DNA of 64,000 nt, taken from contig NZ_LMPJ01000001.1 in assembly GCF_001424585.1 (NCBI RefSeq), positions 591,054-655,053 of the forward strand, written 5' to 3'. The notes under the pieces were generated by a model. The model was not told where the DNA came from and did not search any database. It saw nothing but the letters and a program-made list of their open reading frames with translations. Numbering within the stretch: the first letter of the stretch is position 1; every line of letters starts with the position of its first letter. Position numbers and translations under genes: made by a program. Origin of the DNA: Chryseobacterium sp. Leaf180 (GTDB lineage Bacteria > Bacteroidota > Bacteroidia > Flavobacteriales > Weeksellaceae). Shown here one piece after another: positions 1 to 8,978 of the stretch.

Positions 1-93
1 TACAGCATTTTTTTGTTTAAAGTTTAAAATGAAATAAGAGATTAAAAGAATTATGGAATCTTAAACATGAGGTTGAAAAGTAATTATTATTAA

Positions 94-690
94 TCAGTAA
101 TAAATTTTTCCATTCTCAATCTTTAAAAGCTGCATTGCCTGCATTTTTTTGATTACTCTGATGATGGTTTCTATGCGTAAACCGGTGAGTCCCGCCAGAT
201 TATTTCTCGTAAAAGGAACCTGAAAAGAGTAAGGTTCTTTCTGATCAAAATATTGCTTCAGATAATCCAGTAACTTTTGAATTCTAATCATCGGATCTGT
301 TATAGCCAAAAAAGAAGATATTAAATATCTGAAATGTAGCCTTTCTGCAGTATAGCGATTGACTGCCAGTAAAATTTCCGGATTTTCTTCTACCATCTGC
401 AAAAAACCTGCGTCTGGCAGAACAATGATGCCGGATGGTGAAATTGTGGACGCGGTAATGCCGTATGGTTTTTCAGTATACAAATAAGACTCACCAAAAC
501 AGTGACCGGCAAACGGAAATCCGTGCACAAATTCTTTTCCGTCATCAAATATATTACAGATTTTCACAATGCCTTTTTGAATTTGATAGTAGTTTTTTAC
601 GCTTCCACCCTCATCGAAAATCACATTGTTTTTGGCGAAATTTTTTATTTCGGCGCCGTATTTAAATAAAGTATCTTCATTGATGACCAT
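94..690 (-). CDS. Crp/Fnr family transcriptional regulator
   Basis: This is a 198-residue one-component regulator. The N-terminal two thirds form a cyclic-nucleotide-binding-type beta barrel (including a FDEGG start and a GFPFAGHCFGE segment). The C-terminal part is a winged helix whose recognition region contains RNNLAGLTGLRIETIIRVIKKM. No Fnr-type N-terminal cysteine cluster is visible, so direct [4Fe-4S] oxygen sensing is unlikely. A longer frame reaches 750, but the ATG at 690 (MVINEDTL) begins where family members begin. It is divergent from the metal ATPase, and I infer it may regulate that gene or the molybdenum genes beyond. Nothing recognisable lies between base 1 and its stop codon. 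Confidence 0.85.
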   Translation of the reverse strand: MVINEDTLFKYGAEIKNFAKNNVIFDEGGSVKNYYQIQKGIVKICNIFDDGKEFVHGFPFAGHCFGESYLYTEKPYGITASTISPSGIIVLPDAGFLQMVEENPEILLAVNRYTAERLHFRYLISSFLAITDPMIRIQKLLDYLKQYFDQKEPYSFQVPFTRNNLAGLTGLRIETIIRVIKKMQAMQLLKIENGKIYY

Positions 691-809
691 AATTACTGAT
701 CCTGATTCTGTAAAATTAAGAAAATAAATTATGCCTGAAAATCTATGCATATAAACGTAGCATCAGTATTGCATTTCTGTCTAAATAATTTTCAAATTAA
801 CTTTAAAAC

Positions 810-2801
810 ATGTCAAAAGAATGTTGTTCCGCTGAAGACAGTAGAGATATAAAAGACAAAGCAACTGACCGAAATCATGATGACCATCAACATGATCATA
901 ATGATGAAGATGGACACAGTCATGAACATTCTGATCAGACACCTTTTCAGCTGTTTTTACCAGCCATTATTTCATTTGTTTTATTACTTCTCGGAATCGC
1001 TTTCGATCATTTTTTTCCGCAGAATTGGTTTCAAGGTTGGGCAAGAATTTTTTGGTACGCAGCGGCTTACCTTCCGGTTGGATTACCCGTTTTGAAAGAA
1101 GCTTCGGAAAATATTATAAAAGGTGATGTTTTTTCTGAATTTTTTCTGATGGTCATCGCAACGGTAGGTGCATTTTCGATTGGAGAATATCCGGAAGGTG
1201 TTGCGGTAATGCTTTTTTATTCTGTGGGAGAAGTTTTTCAGACTTTGGCAGTGACGAGAGCAAAAAGTAATATTAAAACTTTGCTGGATCAAAGACCTGA
1301 TGAGGTAACGGTTTTAGAAAATAATTCGCCTAAAACCATTAAAGCGTATCAGGCAAAAATTGGCGATATTATTCAGTTAAAACCTGGCGAAAAACTGGCT
1401 TTGGATGGAGAATTACTAAGTGAATCTGCATCTTTCAACACCGCAGCTTTAACCGGAGAAAGTAAACCTGATACTAAAAAAAAGGGTGCAAACGTTTTGG
1501 CAGGAATGATTAATCTTCAAACCGTTGCGCAGGTAAAAATCACTACAGCTTATGAAGACAGTAAGTTGAGCAAAATTCTTGAACTGGTTCAAAATGCAAA
1601 TTCTCAAAAAGCACCAACCGAACTTTTCATCAGGAAATTTGCGAGAATCTACACGCCTATTATTGTGGTTTTAGCGATTTTAATTTGCCTGTTACCTTGC
1701 TTTTTCGTGGTTGATTATATATTCAGAGATTGGCTGTACAGATCTTTGATTTTCCTGGTAATTTCATGTCCGTGTGCTTTGGTGATCTCGATTCCATTGG
1801 GTTATTTTGGAGGAATTGGAGCTGCTTCAAGACATGGAATCTTATTTAAAGGAAGCAACTTTTTAGATAAAATTGCCAACATCCAAAATGTTGTGATGGA
1901 TAAAACCGGAACGATGACCGAAGGCGTTTTCGAAGTTCAGGAAGTGAATATCAATTCAGATTTTGACCAAAATGCATTACTCGAAATGGTGAATGCTTTG
2001 GAAAGTAACAGCAACCATCCCGTTGCGACGGCGATTCACACATACGTTGGCGAAATTGATTCATCACTGGAAATTACAAATGTTGAAGAAATTGCAGGTC
2101 ATGGTTTGAAAGCTGATGTAGAAGGGAAAGAGCTGCTGGTCGGGAATTTTAAATTGATGGACCAGTATAAAATTCAGTATGGTATTAATCCAGCTGATAT
2201 TATTTATACCGTAATTGCGATTGCTTACGACGGAAAATTTGCGGGTTACATTACGATAGCAGACAAAATTAAAGAAGATTCAAAGTTCACGGTTGAAAAA
2301 TTGCATAAGCTTAAAGTAAAAGTGACAATGTTAAGCGGCGATAAAAGTACCGTTGTAAAATATGTGGCTGATCAGTTGGGAATTGATAATGCTTTTGGAG
2401 ATTTACTTCCGGAAGATAAAGTGAATAAAGTAAAGGAAATAAAAGCCCGAAATGAAAATGTTGCATTTGTTGGTGATGGTGTGAATGACGCTCCGGTTGT
2501 AGCTTTAAGTGATGTAGGAATTGCAATGGGCGGATTGGGAAGTGACGCTACGATTGAAACCGCTGATGTTGTAATTCAGGATGATAAACCTTCAAAAATC
2601 CCTGTAGCAATCAATATCGGCAAGAAAACCAAACAGATTGTGTGGCAGAATATTATTCTCGCTTTTGTAGTCAAGGGAATAGTTTTGGCACTTGGTGCAG
2701 GTGGTTTGGCAACGATGTGGGAAGCTGTTTTCGCGGATGTTGGTGTAGCTTTGCTGGCGATTTTGAATGCGGTAAGAATTCAGAAGATGAAATTTATTTA
2801 G
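810..2801 (+). CDS. Heavy-metal P1B-type ATPase (Zn/Cd/Co/Pb class)
   Basis: A 663-residue ATP-driven metal exporter of the inner membrane. It carries the P1B ion-binding motif CPC (residues 320-322), the phosphorylation site DKTGTMTEG (Asp364), the actuator motif TGES, and GDGVNDAP in the hinge. The N-terminus is a histidine- and aspartate-rich tail (residues about 22-42) in place of a folded HMA domain, a usual design for zinc/cadmium pumps. Two cysteines near the start (ECC) may also bind metal. Flavobacterial relatives are annotated as zinc, cadmium or cobalt efflux ATPases, but the exact metal cannot be read from sequence. It is divergent from the Crp/Fnr regulator and followed by the uraH-like gene after 82 bases. 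Confidence 0.9.
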   Translation: MSKECCSAEDSRDIKDKATDRNHDDHQHDHNDEDGHSHEHSDQTPFQLFLPAIISFVLLLLGIAFDHFFPQNWFQGWARIFWYAAAYLPVGLPVLKEASENIIKGDVFSEFFLMVIATVGAFSIGEYPEGVAVMLFYSVGEVFQTLAVTRAKSNIKTLLDQRPDEVTVLENNSPKTIKAYQAKIGDIIQLKPGEKLALDGELLSESASFNTAALTGESKPDTKKKGANVLAGMINLQTVAQVKITTAYEDSKLSKILELVQNANSQKAPTELFIRKFARIYTPIIVVLAILICLLPCFFVVDYIFRDWLYRSLIFLVISCPCALVISIPLGYFGGIGAASRHGILFKGSNFLDKIANIQNVVMDKTGTMTEGVFEVQEVNINSDFDQNALLEMVNALESNSNHPVATAIHTYVGEIDSSLEITNVEEIAGHGLKADVEGKELLVGNFKLMDQYKIQYGINPADIIYTVIAIAYDGKFAGYITIADKIKEDSKFTVEKLHKLKVKVTMLSGDKSTVVKYVADQLGIDNAFGDLLPEDKVNKVKEIKARNENVAFVGDGVNDAPVVALSDVGIAMGGLGSDATIETADVVIQDDKPSKIPVAINIGKKTKQIVWQNIILAFVVKGIVLALGAGGLATMWEAVFADVGVALLAILNAVRIQKMKFI

Positions 2802-2883
2802 GAAATAAATAAGTTCAAATTGAAAATAGATCCTGATCTTACTGATACATAGATTAAAAATCATAATATTTAAAATAAAAAAA

Positions 2884-3291
2884 ATGAAATCAATTATCAT
2901 CACCATTCTCTTAACCGTTTTTTCAGTTGGGACATTTGCGCAAAGCAATAACTTCCAGCTATCAACGCATATTCTTGATATTTCGAAGGGGCTTCCCGCT
3001 CCGGGAGTTAGCATCAGACTGGAAAAGCTAAACGAGCAGACTAAAATATGGTCTTTTGTTGACGAAAAAAAGACAGATACCAATGGTAGAATTCCCAATT
3101 TTTTACCGTCTGCAGATATCAATAACGGAATTTATAAACTTATTTATCTGACGAGTGATTATTTTAAAATGAATAACACAGACAGCTTTTATCCGTTCAT
3201 AGAAGTCGTTTTTGAGATAAAAGATAAAAGTCATTATCACGTGCCTATTACACTTTCTCCATACGGTTACTCAACGTACAGAGGAAGTTAA
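2884..3291 (+). CDS. uraH: Secreted 5-hydroxyisourate hydrolase (transthyretin-like)
   Basis: This 135-residue protein matches the HIUase/transthyretin-related family, which hydrolyses 5-hydroxyisourate, the product of urate oxidation. It shows the family's first catalytic histidine in LSTHILD (His29), the arginine in VSIRLE (Arg45) and the diagnostic C-terminal tetrapeptide YRGS (132-135). A signal peptide (about residues 1-20, ending TFAQ) places it in the periplasm, as in several bacterial members. No uricase or allantoin genes lie in the window, so its link to the molybdenum hydroxylase downstream, by a purine pathway, is only suggestive. Confidence 0.88.
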   Translation: MKSIIITILLTVFSVGTFAQSNNFQLSTHILDISKGLPAPGVSIRLEKLNEQTKIWSFVDEKKTDTNGRIPNFLPSADINNGIYKLIYLTSDYFKMNNTDSFYPFIEVVFEIKDKSHYHVPITLSPYGYSTYRGS

Positions 3292-3415
3292 GACTGAGAT
3301 TTTTTGTACTCAATTAATCACAGAAGTCAATGATTTTTGATCTTGACATTAATATTTAATTCTTATTACTCCAAAATTAAGTCTGATTTTTGCTTTCACA
3401 TTTTAAATAATTTCT

Positions 3416-4540
3416 TTGGAACAAAAAATATATTTAGACAATAACGCTACGACAAAAGTAGATTCCAAAGTCGTTTCTGCGATGCTTCCTTTTTTCACCG
3501 AACTGTACGAAAATTCTGGAAGCAGCCATCTCGCCGGACTGACCATAAGTGAACATCTGGAAAACGCAACTTATACCGTATCACGGGCAATCGGCGCGAA
3601 AGAAAATGAAATTATTTTTACTTCCGGTGCAACCGAAGCTATCAATTTGGCCTTAAAAGGTTTTAAAGCTGATCCAATACAAAACCTCATCACTGCATCC
3701 ACAGAGCATAAAGCTATATTAGATACGGTCGACAGTTTACAAATTAAAGGCAAAAAATCAATTATAATCCACGTTGGAAGTGATGGAATTATCAATTTTG
3801 ATGAACTTAAAACTGCACTTTCCAAAGGTTCAGCAATTGTAAGTATCATGCTTTCAAACAATGAAACAGGAGTTTTAAACGATATTAAAAAAATCGCCGG
3901 TTGGGTTCATGAGTATGAAAGTTTCTTACTGTGCGATGCGACTCAGGCGGTTGGAAAAATACCGGTGAATGTAAAAGATTTGGGGATTGATCTGATGCCT
4001 TTTTCAGCGCACAAATTTCATGGTCCGAAAGGTGTTGGCGGTCTTTATATTTCTTCAAAAATTAAAAAATATCTTCGCTCACAAATCACAGGCGGCGGTC
4101 AGCAGAATAATCTGCGCAGCGGCACACTTAATATTCCCGGAATTATAGGAATGGCAAAGGCTTTGGAAATAAACCAGAAAAACATTGAAGAAAGTACTTT
4201 AAAAATAAAAAATCTCCGTGATGATCTTGAGTTTCAGCTTTTGAAGACTGAGGGATGTTTTGTGAACGGTTCGCTAGAAAACAGGATATTTAATACAACC
4301 AATATCTGCTTTCCTCAAATCTTGTCTGAGAAAATGATTTTGGCCTTAAAAAACATTTCTGTTTCCAGCGGATCTGCCTGTTCAGCAATAACTTCGCGAC
4401 CGTCACATGTTTTGAAGGAAATGGGTTTAAGCGATAAGCACGCACTTTCTTCCATTAGATTCAGCCTGAGCAAATTCACCACAAAAGAGGAAATTGATTA
4501 TACCGCAGAAAGAATTAGAGAGATCATTTCCGCGGTATAA
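3416..4540 (+). CDS. NifS/IscS-like cysteine desulfurase
   Basis: A 374-residue class V aminotransferase-fold enzyme that removes sulfur from cysteine and holds it as a persulfide. The PLP lysine is Lys200 in SAHKFHGPKG and the catalytic cysteine is Cys322 in SSGSACSA. The conserved YLDNNATTK begins three residues from the start, so the TTG at 3416 is the likely initiation codon; the next ATG (codon 23) would remove essential sequence. No iscU, sufE or other Fe-S assembly gene is adjacent. It converges with paoC with six bases between stop codons, inside the molybdenum island, so I infer it may supply sulfur to the Mo cofactor through XdhC or FdhD. A general housekeeping role is the alternative. 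Confidence 0.85.
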   Translation: MEQKIYLDNNATTKVDSKVVSAMLPFFTELYENSGSSHLAGLTISEHLENATYTVSRAIGAKENEIIFTSGATEAINLALKGFKADPIQNLITASTEHKAILDTVDSLQIKGKKSIIIHVGSDGIINFDELKTALSKGSAIVSIMLSNNETGVLNDIKKIAGWVHEYESFLLCDATQAVGKIPVNVKDLGIDLMPFSAHKFHGPKGVGGLYISSKIKKYLRSQITGGGQQNNLRSGTLNIPGIIGMAKALEINQKNIEESTLKIKNLRDDLEFQLLKTEGCFVNGSLENRIFNTTNICFPQILSEKMILALKNISVSSGSACSAITSRPSHVLKEMGLSDKHALSSIRFSLSKFTTKEEIDYTAERIREIISAV

Positions 4541-4546
4541 TGTAAT

Positions 4547-6781
4547 TTAAATCAGTTCATCAAAATGAATCGGAAGATTATAAATTCTCTTTCCGGTCGC
4601 ATGAAAAACCGCATTGGTAATCGCTGGCGGCATTCCTACTCCACCTATTTCGCCCACGCCTTTTATACCTAAATCGTTCACAAATTTATCTTCTTCGTGC
4701 ACGAAAAGCACTTGCAGATCATGTATATCTGCATGTACCGGAATATGATATTCTGCCAGATTTTTGTTCATGTACTTTCCAAACTGATGATCAAGAATCG
4801 TCTCCTCGTGTAACGCTTTGCTGATTCCCCAGATCATCCCGCCTAAAACCTGACTTTCTGCAGTTTTAGGGTTAATGATTTGGCCGGCAGCAACGGCAGT
4901 TAAAGCGCGTTTTATTTCAATTACCCCTAATTCTTCATCGACCTCAACTTCGACAAAAACAGCACTGTGAACGGCTCGTGCCTTTTTTCCGTAGGTGAGC
5001 GGATTCGGCATCGATGAATTTTTAGTTTTAATTGGTTTTTCGCTGGCTTCCGCAATTTTCTTTAAACTGAATTTAATGTCCTTGTTATTTTTCAGCAAAA
5101 CAAAACCGTTTTCAAAAGTCACTTCGTCAAATTTCACATTTGAAAACGAAGACTCAGGTAATTTTTTTGCTGCTTTAAAGATCTTTTTCTTGAGTTCGTC
5201 GCACGCGACTTTTACAGCAGAGCCAATTGTCGCTGTCGTAAAAGATCCGCCCTGAATCGGCGCAAAAGGCATCGCACTGCTTCCGTAATTAAACTGAACT
5301 TCTTCGATTTTTAAACCTAATTCGGCAGCTGCAATTTGGGTCATCACCGTATATGTTCCCACGCCAATGTCTGTAACTGCACTTTTAAGATCGACCGTTC
5401 CAGTTTTATTTAATATCGCTTCGGCACGTCCCAAAATTCTGTTGGCGTCCCACATTCCGGTGGCCATTCCGTATCCGACGAGTTTATTTCCGCGCTTCAT
5501 GCTTCTAGGCTCGGGATCTCTTTTTTCCCACCCAAACTGTTTCGCACCGCGCAGATAACATTCTTTTAGTTCTTTGCTTGAAAATTCTTTGTCGCTGCTT
5601 TTATCAATTTCAGAGTAATTTTTCAGACGGAATTCCACCGGATCCATTTTCAGCTGATATGCCAGTTCATCCATAGAAACCTCAACCGCATGCATTCCCG
5701 TACTTCCACCAGGCGCGCGCATATCGAGCGGACTGTAAACATCAAGCGGAACAATTTTATGTTTAAGCAAAGTATTATCAGCAGGATAAAGCATATTGGC
5801 CCAGTTTACCACGATTTCCACATAGTCCTCAAACTGTGAAGTTTCTCCGGTTGCCTCATGAAAAATGGCATTTACTTTTCCGTCTTTATCAGCACCAAAT
5901 TTTGTATGCTGAACCGTTGGTGGCCTATGGCCTATCATGTACATCTGCGAACGGTCGAGCGTCACGCGTACGTTTCTTTTTAAATGCAAAGATGCCATTA
6001 CCGCCATGAAAAGCTGATGCTGAGGCCGCAATCCGCTGCCAAAAGCGCCACCAACAAAAGGTGCAACAACTTCTACATTTTTCATTTTTAGACCAAAAAC
6101 ATTGGCTACATACATCTGTGAATTGATTGTGCCCTGTGTTTTATCGTAAATTTTAAGCTTGTCTTTTCCTAAATAAAGGACGGTCGTGGCAAACATTTCC
6201 ATCGGGTTGTGATGCTCAGTTCCATGGCTGAAAGTGCTGTCGTTTTTCACGAAAGAATTTTGATACGCTTTTTCAAAATCACCTTTCGGTTTTGGCGGTG
6301 GCGGTTTTAAAAGAGATGCTAAACCTTTCTTCGGTTCCCGCGATTGATCAATCTGAGAATGAAGATCAGTTTCAAACGCTTCTTTCTCATACTCTACTTT
6401 TATTTTTTTTGCTGCAAATCTCGCCATCTCAAAAGAATCCGCTACAATCACCGCGATCGGCTGACCATCATACCGTATTTCTTTATCTTTCAGTGGCTTG
6501 AAAACCGTACCCGGTGGCGCATCCATGTCGGCATATTTAAAATCAAACCAAGCGGTTGACGGCCGGTTCTCATGCGTGATTATTTCGACAATTCCCGGCA
6601 GAGCTTTGATTTCGTCAACATTTATTGATTTTATTTTTCCTCTTGTCATTGTACTGTTAACAACATATCCGAAAAGCAGATCGTCGGCGTCGTATTCACC
6701 TGCATATTTTGCGCTTCCGGTTACCTTCAAAGCACCTTCCAGACGATCGTGCGCCTGTCCTATCATTCCTTTATCGGCCAT
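4547..6781 (-). CDS. paoC: PaoC/XdhA-type molybdenum hydroxylase, large Mo-cofactor subunit
   Basis: A 744-residue catalytic subunit of the xanthine oxidase family. It binds molybdopterin and carries the base-catalysing glutamate in GVGEIGGVG (Glu711). Glycine-rich cofactor loops such as PFVGGAFGSGLRPQHQ and the GGSFTTATIGSAV segment are present. With the two genes before it this makes a three-subunit enzyme like E. coli PaoABC (YagTSR), which oxidises aldehydes; a purine or other heterocycle substrate cannot be excluded. The frame opens at 6820, but the ATG at 6781 (MADKGMIGQ) avoids overlap with paoB and begins at the conserved region. It is the last gene of the operon. Confidence 0.88.
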   Translation of the reverse strand: MADKGMIGQAHDRLEGALKVTGSAKYAGEYDADDLLFGYVVNSTMTRGKIKSINVDEIKALPGIVEIITHENRPSTAWFDFKYADMDAPPGTVFKPLKDKEIRYDGQPIAVIVADSFEMARFAAKKIKVEYEKEAFETDLHSQIDQSREPKKGLASLLKPPPPKPKGDFEKAYQNSFVKNDSTFSHGTEHHNPMEMFATTVLYLGKDKLKIYDKTQGTINSQMYVANVFGLKMKNVEVVAPFVGGAFGSGLRPQHQLFMAVMASLHLKRNVRVTLDRSQMYMIGHRPPTVQHTKFGADKDGKVNAIFHEATGETSQFEDYVEIVVNWANMLYPADNTLLKHKIVPLDVYSPLDMRAPGGSTGMHAVEVSMDELAYQLKMDPVEFRLKNYSEIDKSSDKEFSSKELKECYLRGAKQFGWEKRDPEPRSMKRGNKLVGYGMATGMWDANRILGRAEAILNKTGTVDLKSAVTDIGVGTYTVMTQIAAAELGLKIEEVQFNYGSSAMPFAPIQGGSFTTATIGSAVKVACDELKKKIFKAAKKLPESSFSNVKFDEVTFENGFVLLKNNKDIKFSLKKIAEASEKPIKTKNSSMPNPLTYGKKARAVHSAVFVEVEVDEELGVIEIKRALTAVAAGQIINPKTAESQVLGGMIWGISKALHEETILDHQFGKYMNKNLAEYHIPVHADIHDLQVLFVHEEDKFVNDLGIKGVGEIGGVGMPPAITNAVFHATGKRIYNLPIHFDELI

Positions 6782-6800
6782 AAAATTTTCTTTAAATAAA

Positions 6801-7820
6801 TTATAATGAAGGTTTTGCACCCGTACGATGCGAAGAAATATCGAGTGCCATTTTGCAGTTTCTGACGATTGCTTTTTTGGCCAGTTTTATTTTAAATTCA
6901 TTGTACTCAAAAGCTTTCGCATCCGCTAGAATAATATCCGCTGCTTTGCTGAAATGCTCTTCGGTACATGCCTTTCCCTTTAAATAATCTTCTGCTTCAA
7001 GGTTTCGCCAGGGTTTGTGAGCAACGCCTCCAAGTGCAATTCTGGCGTCAGAAATTATACTATTTTCAAGTTTAAATGCTGTCGCCACAGAGATCAGAGC
7101 AAATGCGTATGACGATCGCTCACGAATTTTTAAATAGGAGTAATTTTCTGAAAAATCTTCATTCGGCAACTCGATTCCGGTGATAATTTCACCTTGCTGC
7201 AAATCGTGATCAATTTGTGGCGTATCGCCGGGAAGTTTGTGAAAATCGGTAAAAAGCAGTGAGCGCTGGCCCTGCAAACTTTCGATATGAACTGTTGCAT
7301 TCAAAGCAGCAAGCGCAACGCACATATCAGACGGAAAAACCGCAATGCAGTTTTCGCTATGTCCAAGAATCGCATGCATTCTATTATAACCGGTTTTTGC
7401 AGGACAGCCAGATCCTGGAATTCGCTTGTTACACGGAACGTGTGGATCGTAATAATAATAACATCTGGTCTTCTGCAAAAGATTGCCGCCATTTGTCGCC
7501 ATATTTCTGATCTGCGCCGAAGCACCGGCTAATATAGCCTGCGAAAGCAAAGGATATTTCTTTTCTATTTCGGGATGATAAGCGGTTTCGGCATTGGTCA
7601 TTAACGCGCCCAGCATCAGATTTCCACTTTTTAATGTTTTAATCTGTTTTAAATCCTGAATCGCATTAATGTCGATCAAAGTTTCAGATTCGGTGATGAA
7701 ATATTTCATCAGATCTACGATATTGGTGCCGCCTGCAATGATTTTATTGCTTCTGTCTTCAGACAATTTTGTGGAAGCTTCCTGCAAATCAACAGCTTTT
7801 AAGTAAGAAAAATCATTCAT
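6801..7820 (-). CDS. paoB: PaoB-type FAD-binding subunit with extra [4Fe-4S] loop
   Basis: A 339-residue FAD subunit that passes electrons between the [2Fe-2S] subunit and the acceptor. The FAD loop reads IIAGGTNIVDLMK. A loop with four cysteines (Cys120, Cys130, Cys139, Cys158; TRC, PCNKR, GSGC, SENC) matches the additional [4Fe-4S] site of E. coli PaoB and is absent from ordinary xanthine dehydrogenase FAD subunits. This is the best evidence that the enzyme is an aldehyde oxidoreductase of the Pao type. Its start overlaps the end of paoA by four bases (ATGA), pointing to translational coupling. Confidence 0.9.
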   Translation of the reverse strand: MNDFSYLKAVDLQEASTKLSEDRSNKIIAGGTNIVDLMKYFITESETLIDINAIQDLKQIKTLKSGNLMLGALMTNAETAYHPEIEKKYPLLSQAILAGASAQIRNMATNGGNLLQKTRCYYYYDPHVPCNKRIPGSGCPAKTGYNRMHAILGHSENCIAVFPSDMCVALAALNATVHIESLQGQRSLLFTDFHKLPGDTPQIDHDLQQGEIITGIELPNEDFSENYSYLKIRERSSYAFALISVATAFKLENSIISDARIALGGVAHKPWRNLEAEDYLKGKACTEEHFSKAADIILADAKAFEYNEFKIKLAKKAIVRNCKMALDISSHRTGAKPSL

Positions 7821-8296
7821 AATCCTGCATTTTTAACTTCCATGATGGCATTAATAATTCCCCGGTTGGCACCGCATCGGCAAAGATTTCCACTCATCAA
7901 ATCCCGCACATCTTCCCTGCTTTCAGCTTTTCCTTCGTCAATCATTCCAATTGCGCTGCAGATTTGTCCCGGCGTACAGTATCCGCACTGAAAAGCATCA
8001 TGCTTAATAAATGCCCTCTGCAGAGGATGCAGATTTTCGGCCGAGCCGACGCCTTCTATGGTTGTAATTTCTGCACCGTCCTTCATTACAGCAAGCGTAA
8101 GGCAGCTCAAAACCCTTTTCCCGTCAACCAAAACTGTACAGGCACCACATTGCCCGTGATCGCAGCCTTTTTTTGTTCCGGTAAGTTTTAAACTATGGCG
8201 AAGCGCGTCGAGCAGAGAAACCCAAGGCTTGAGATGTAATGTCTGGGCGGTTCCGTTTACTGTAAACTGTACCGTCTGATGATTATTTTCGGTCAT
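7817..8296 (-). CDS. paoA: PaoA-type [2Fe-2S] iron-sulfur subunit
   Basis: A 159-residue two-cluster ferredoxin-like subunit. The plant-type cluster uses Cys45, Cys50, Cys53 and Cys65 (GCDHGQCGAC...SC) and the second cluster uses Cys104, Cys107, Cys139 and Cys141 (CGYC...CRC). E. coli PaoA has a twin-arginine signal peptide; none is seen here from the ATG at 8296, so the complex is probably cytoplasmic. An in-frame ATG at 8353 would add 19 hydrophobic residues encoded across a terminator-like hairpin. I prefer 8296 because the ferredoxin fold follows directly. Confidence 0.9.
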   Translation of the reverse strand: MTENNHQTVQFTVNGTAQTLHLKPWVSLLDALRHSLKLTGTKKGCDHGQCGACTVLVDGKRVLSCLTLAVMKDGAEITTIEGVGSAENLHPLQRAFIKHDAFQCGYCTPGQICSAIGMIDEGKAESREDVRDLMSGNLCRCGANRGIINAIMEVKNAGL

Positions 8297-8324
8297 AAAT
8301 TCTGATTTGGATATTTTGAAATAA

Positions 8325-8350
8325 CAAAAAAAGAACCGTAAAAGGTTCTT
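8325..8350 (-). terminator. Terminator-like hairpin between mocA and paoA
   Basis: On the minus strand a 7-bp stem (AAGAACC at 8344-8350 and GGTTCTT at 8331-8337, loop 8338-8343) is followed by a T-rich run (8326-8332). It lies 28 bases before the paoA ATG, too close for a separate promoter downstream. It therefore either trims transcription of paoABC relative to xdhC-mocA or acts as an attenuator. Confidence 0.55.
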
Positions 8351-8379
8351 CATAACTATTGAGGTATGTTTTTCCGAAA

Positions 8380-8973
8380 TTATATCTGATATTTTTCTAA
8401 TTTTTCGTAGTCATCTGCGGTATCAATATCAACTGAGCCTTTTTGAAAATCCACGGTTGCCACATCATCAGAAAATCTTTTTAGAAGTGTTTTTGCGCCT
8501 TCATTTCCATATAAGCTAAGAAGTTCAGGAAAATATTTTTTATCAAAAAGAACAGGAACTCCGGTTGTTTCTGAGTATTGACAGGCAACAATTTTCTTAT
8601 GGGAACTTTCTTTTAATTCGATAAGTTTTATAAAAATATCAAAAGTCAGAAAAGGCTGATCGCAGACTGAAAATATGCACTGATTTATATGTGGAAAAGT
8701 TTTAAGGATAAATTTTAATCCTTCGGTAACTGAACTTCCCATTCCCGTTTCCCACTTTTTATTTTGAATGAACTCAGCATTTCGAATTTCTTTTAAAATC
8801 TCCAGATTTTCATCTCCAACGACCACAATAACATTTTCAGTTACTTTTAATGCTTCATCAATCACATTTTGCAGCAAAGTTTTTCCTTTAAAATGTAAAA
8901 GCTGTTTCGGCGATCCCAAACGCGAAGAACTTCCTGCAGCCAAAATAACAATTGCTGTTTCTGAATTTTTCAT
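8380..8973 (-). CDS. mocA: MocA-like molybdenum cofactor cytidylyltransferase
   Basis: A 197-residue nucleotidyltransferase with the N-terminal NTP-binding signature LAAGSSSRLGSPKQLL and the metal-binding SVCDQPFL segment. E. coli MocA transfers CMP to the Mo cofactor to make the dinucleotide form used by PaoABC and xanthine dehydrogenases. Its position between the XdhC-like chaperone and paoABC supports that role over MobA (GMP transfer), which is separately encoded near 16.6 kb. It starts five bases after the xdhC stop codon. Confidence 0.85.
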   Translation of the reverse strand: MKNSETAIVILAAGSSSRLGSPKQLLHFKGKTLLQNVIDEALKVTENVIVVVGDENLEILKEIRNAEFIQNKKWETGMGSSVTEGLKFILKTFPHINQCIFSVCDQPFLTFDIFIKLIELKESSHKKIVACQYSETTGVPVLFDKKYFPELLSLYGNEGAKTLLKRFSDDVATVDFQKGSVDIDTADDYEKLEKYQI

Positions 8974-8978
8974 AAAAC

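Noticed and set aside
2592-3122. Minus-strand frame of 176 codons spanning the ATPase end and uraH
   Set aside because: It is antisense to two well-supported genes and has no recognisable domain.
6782-6820. Longer N-terminus for paoC
   Set aside because: The extra 13 residues overlap paoB and are not part of the conserved family start.
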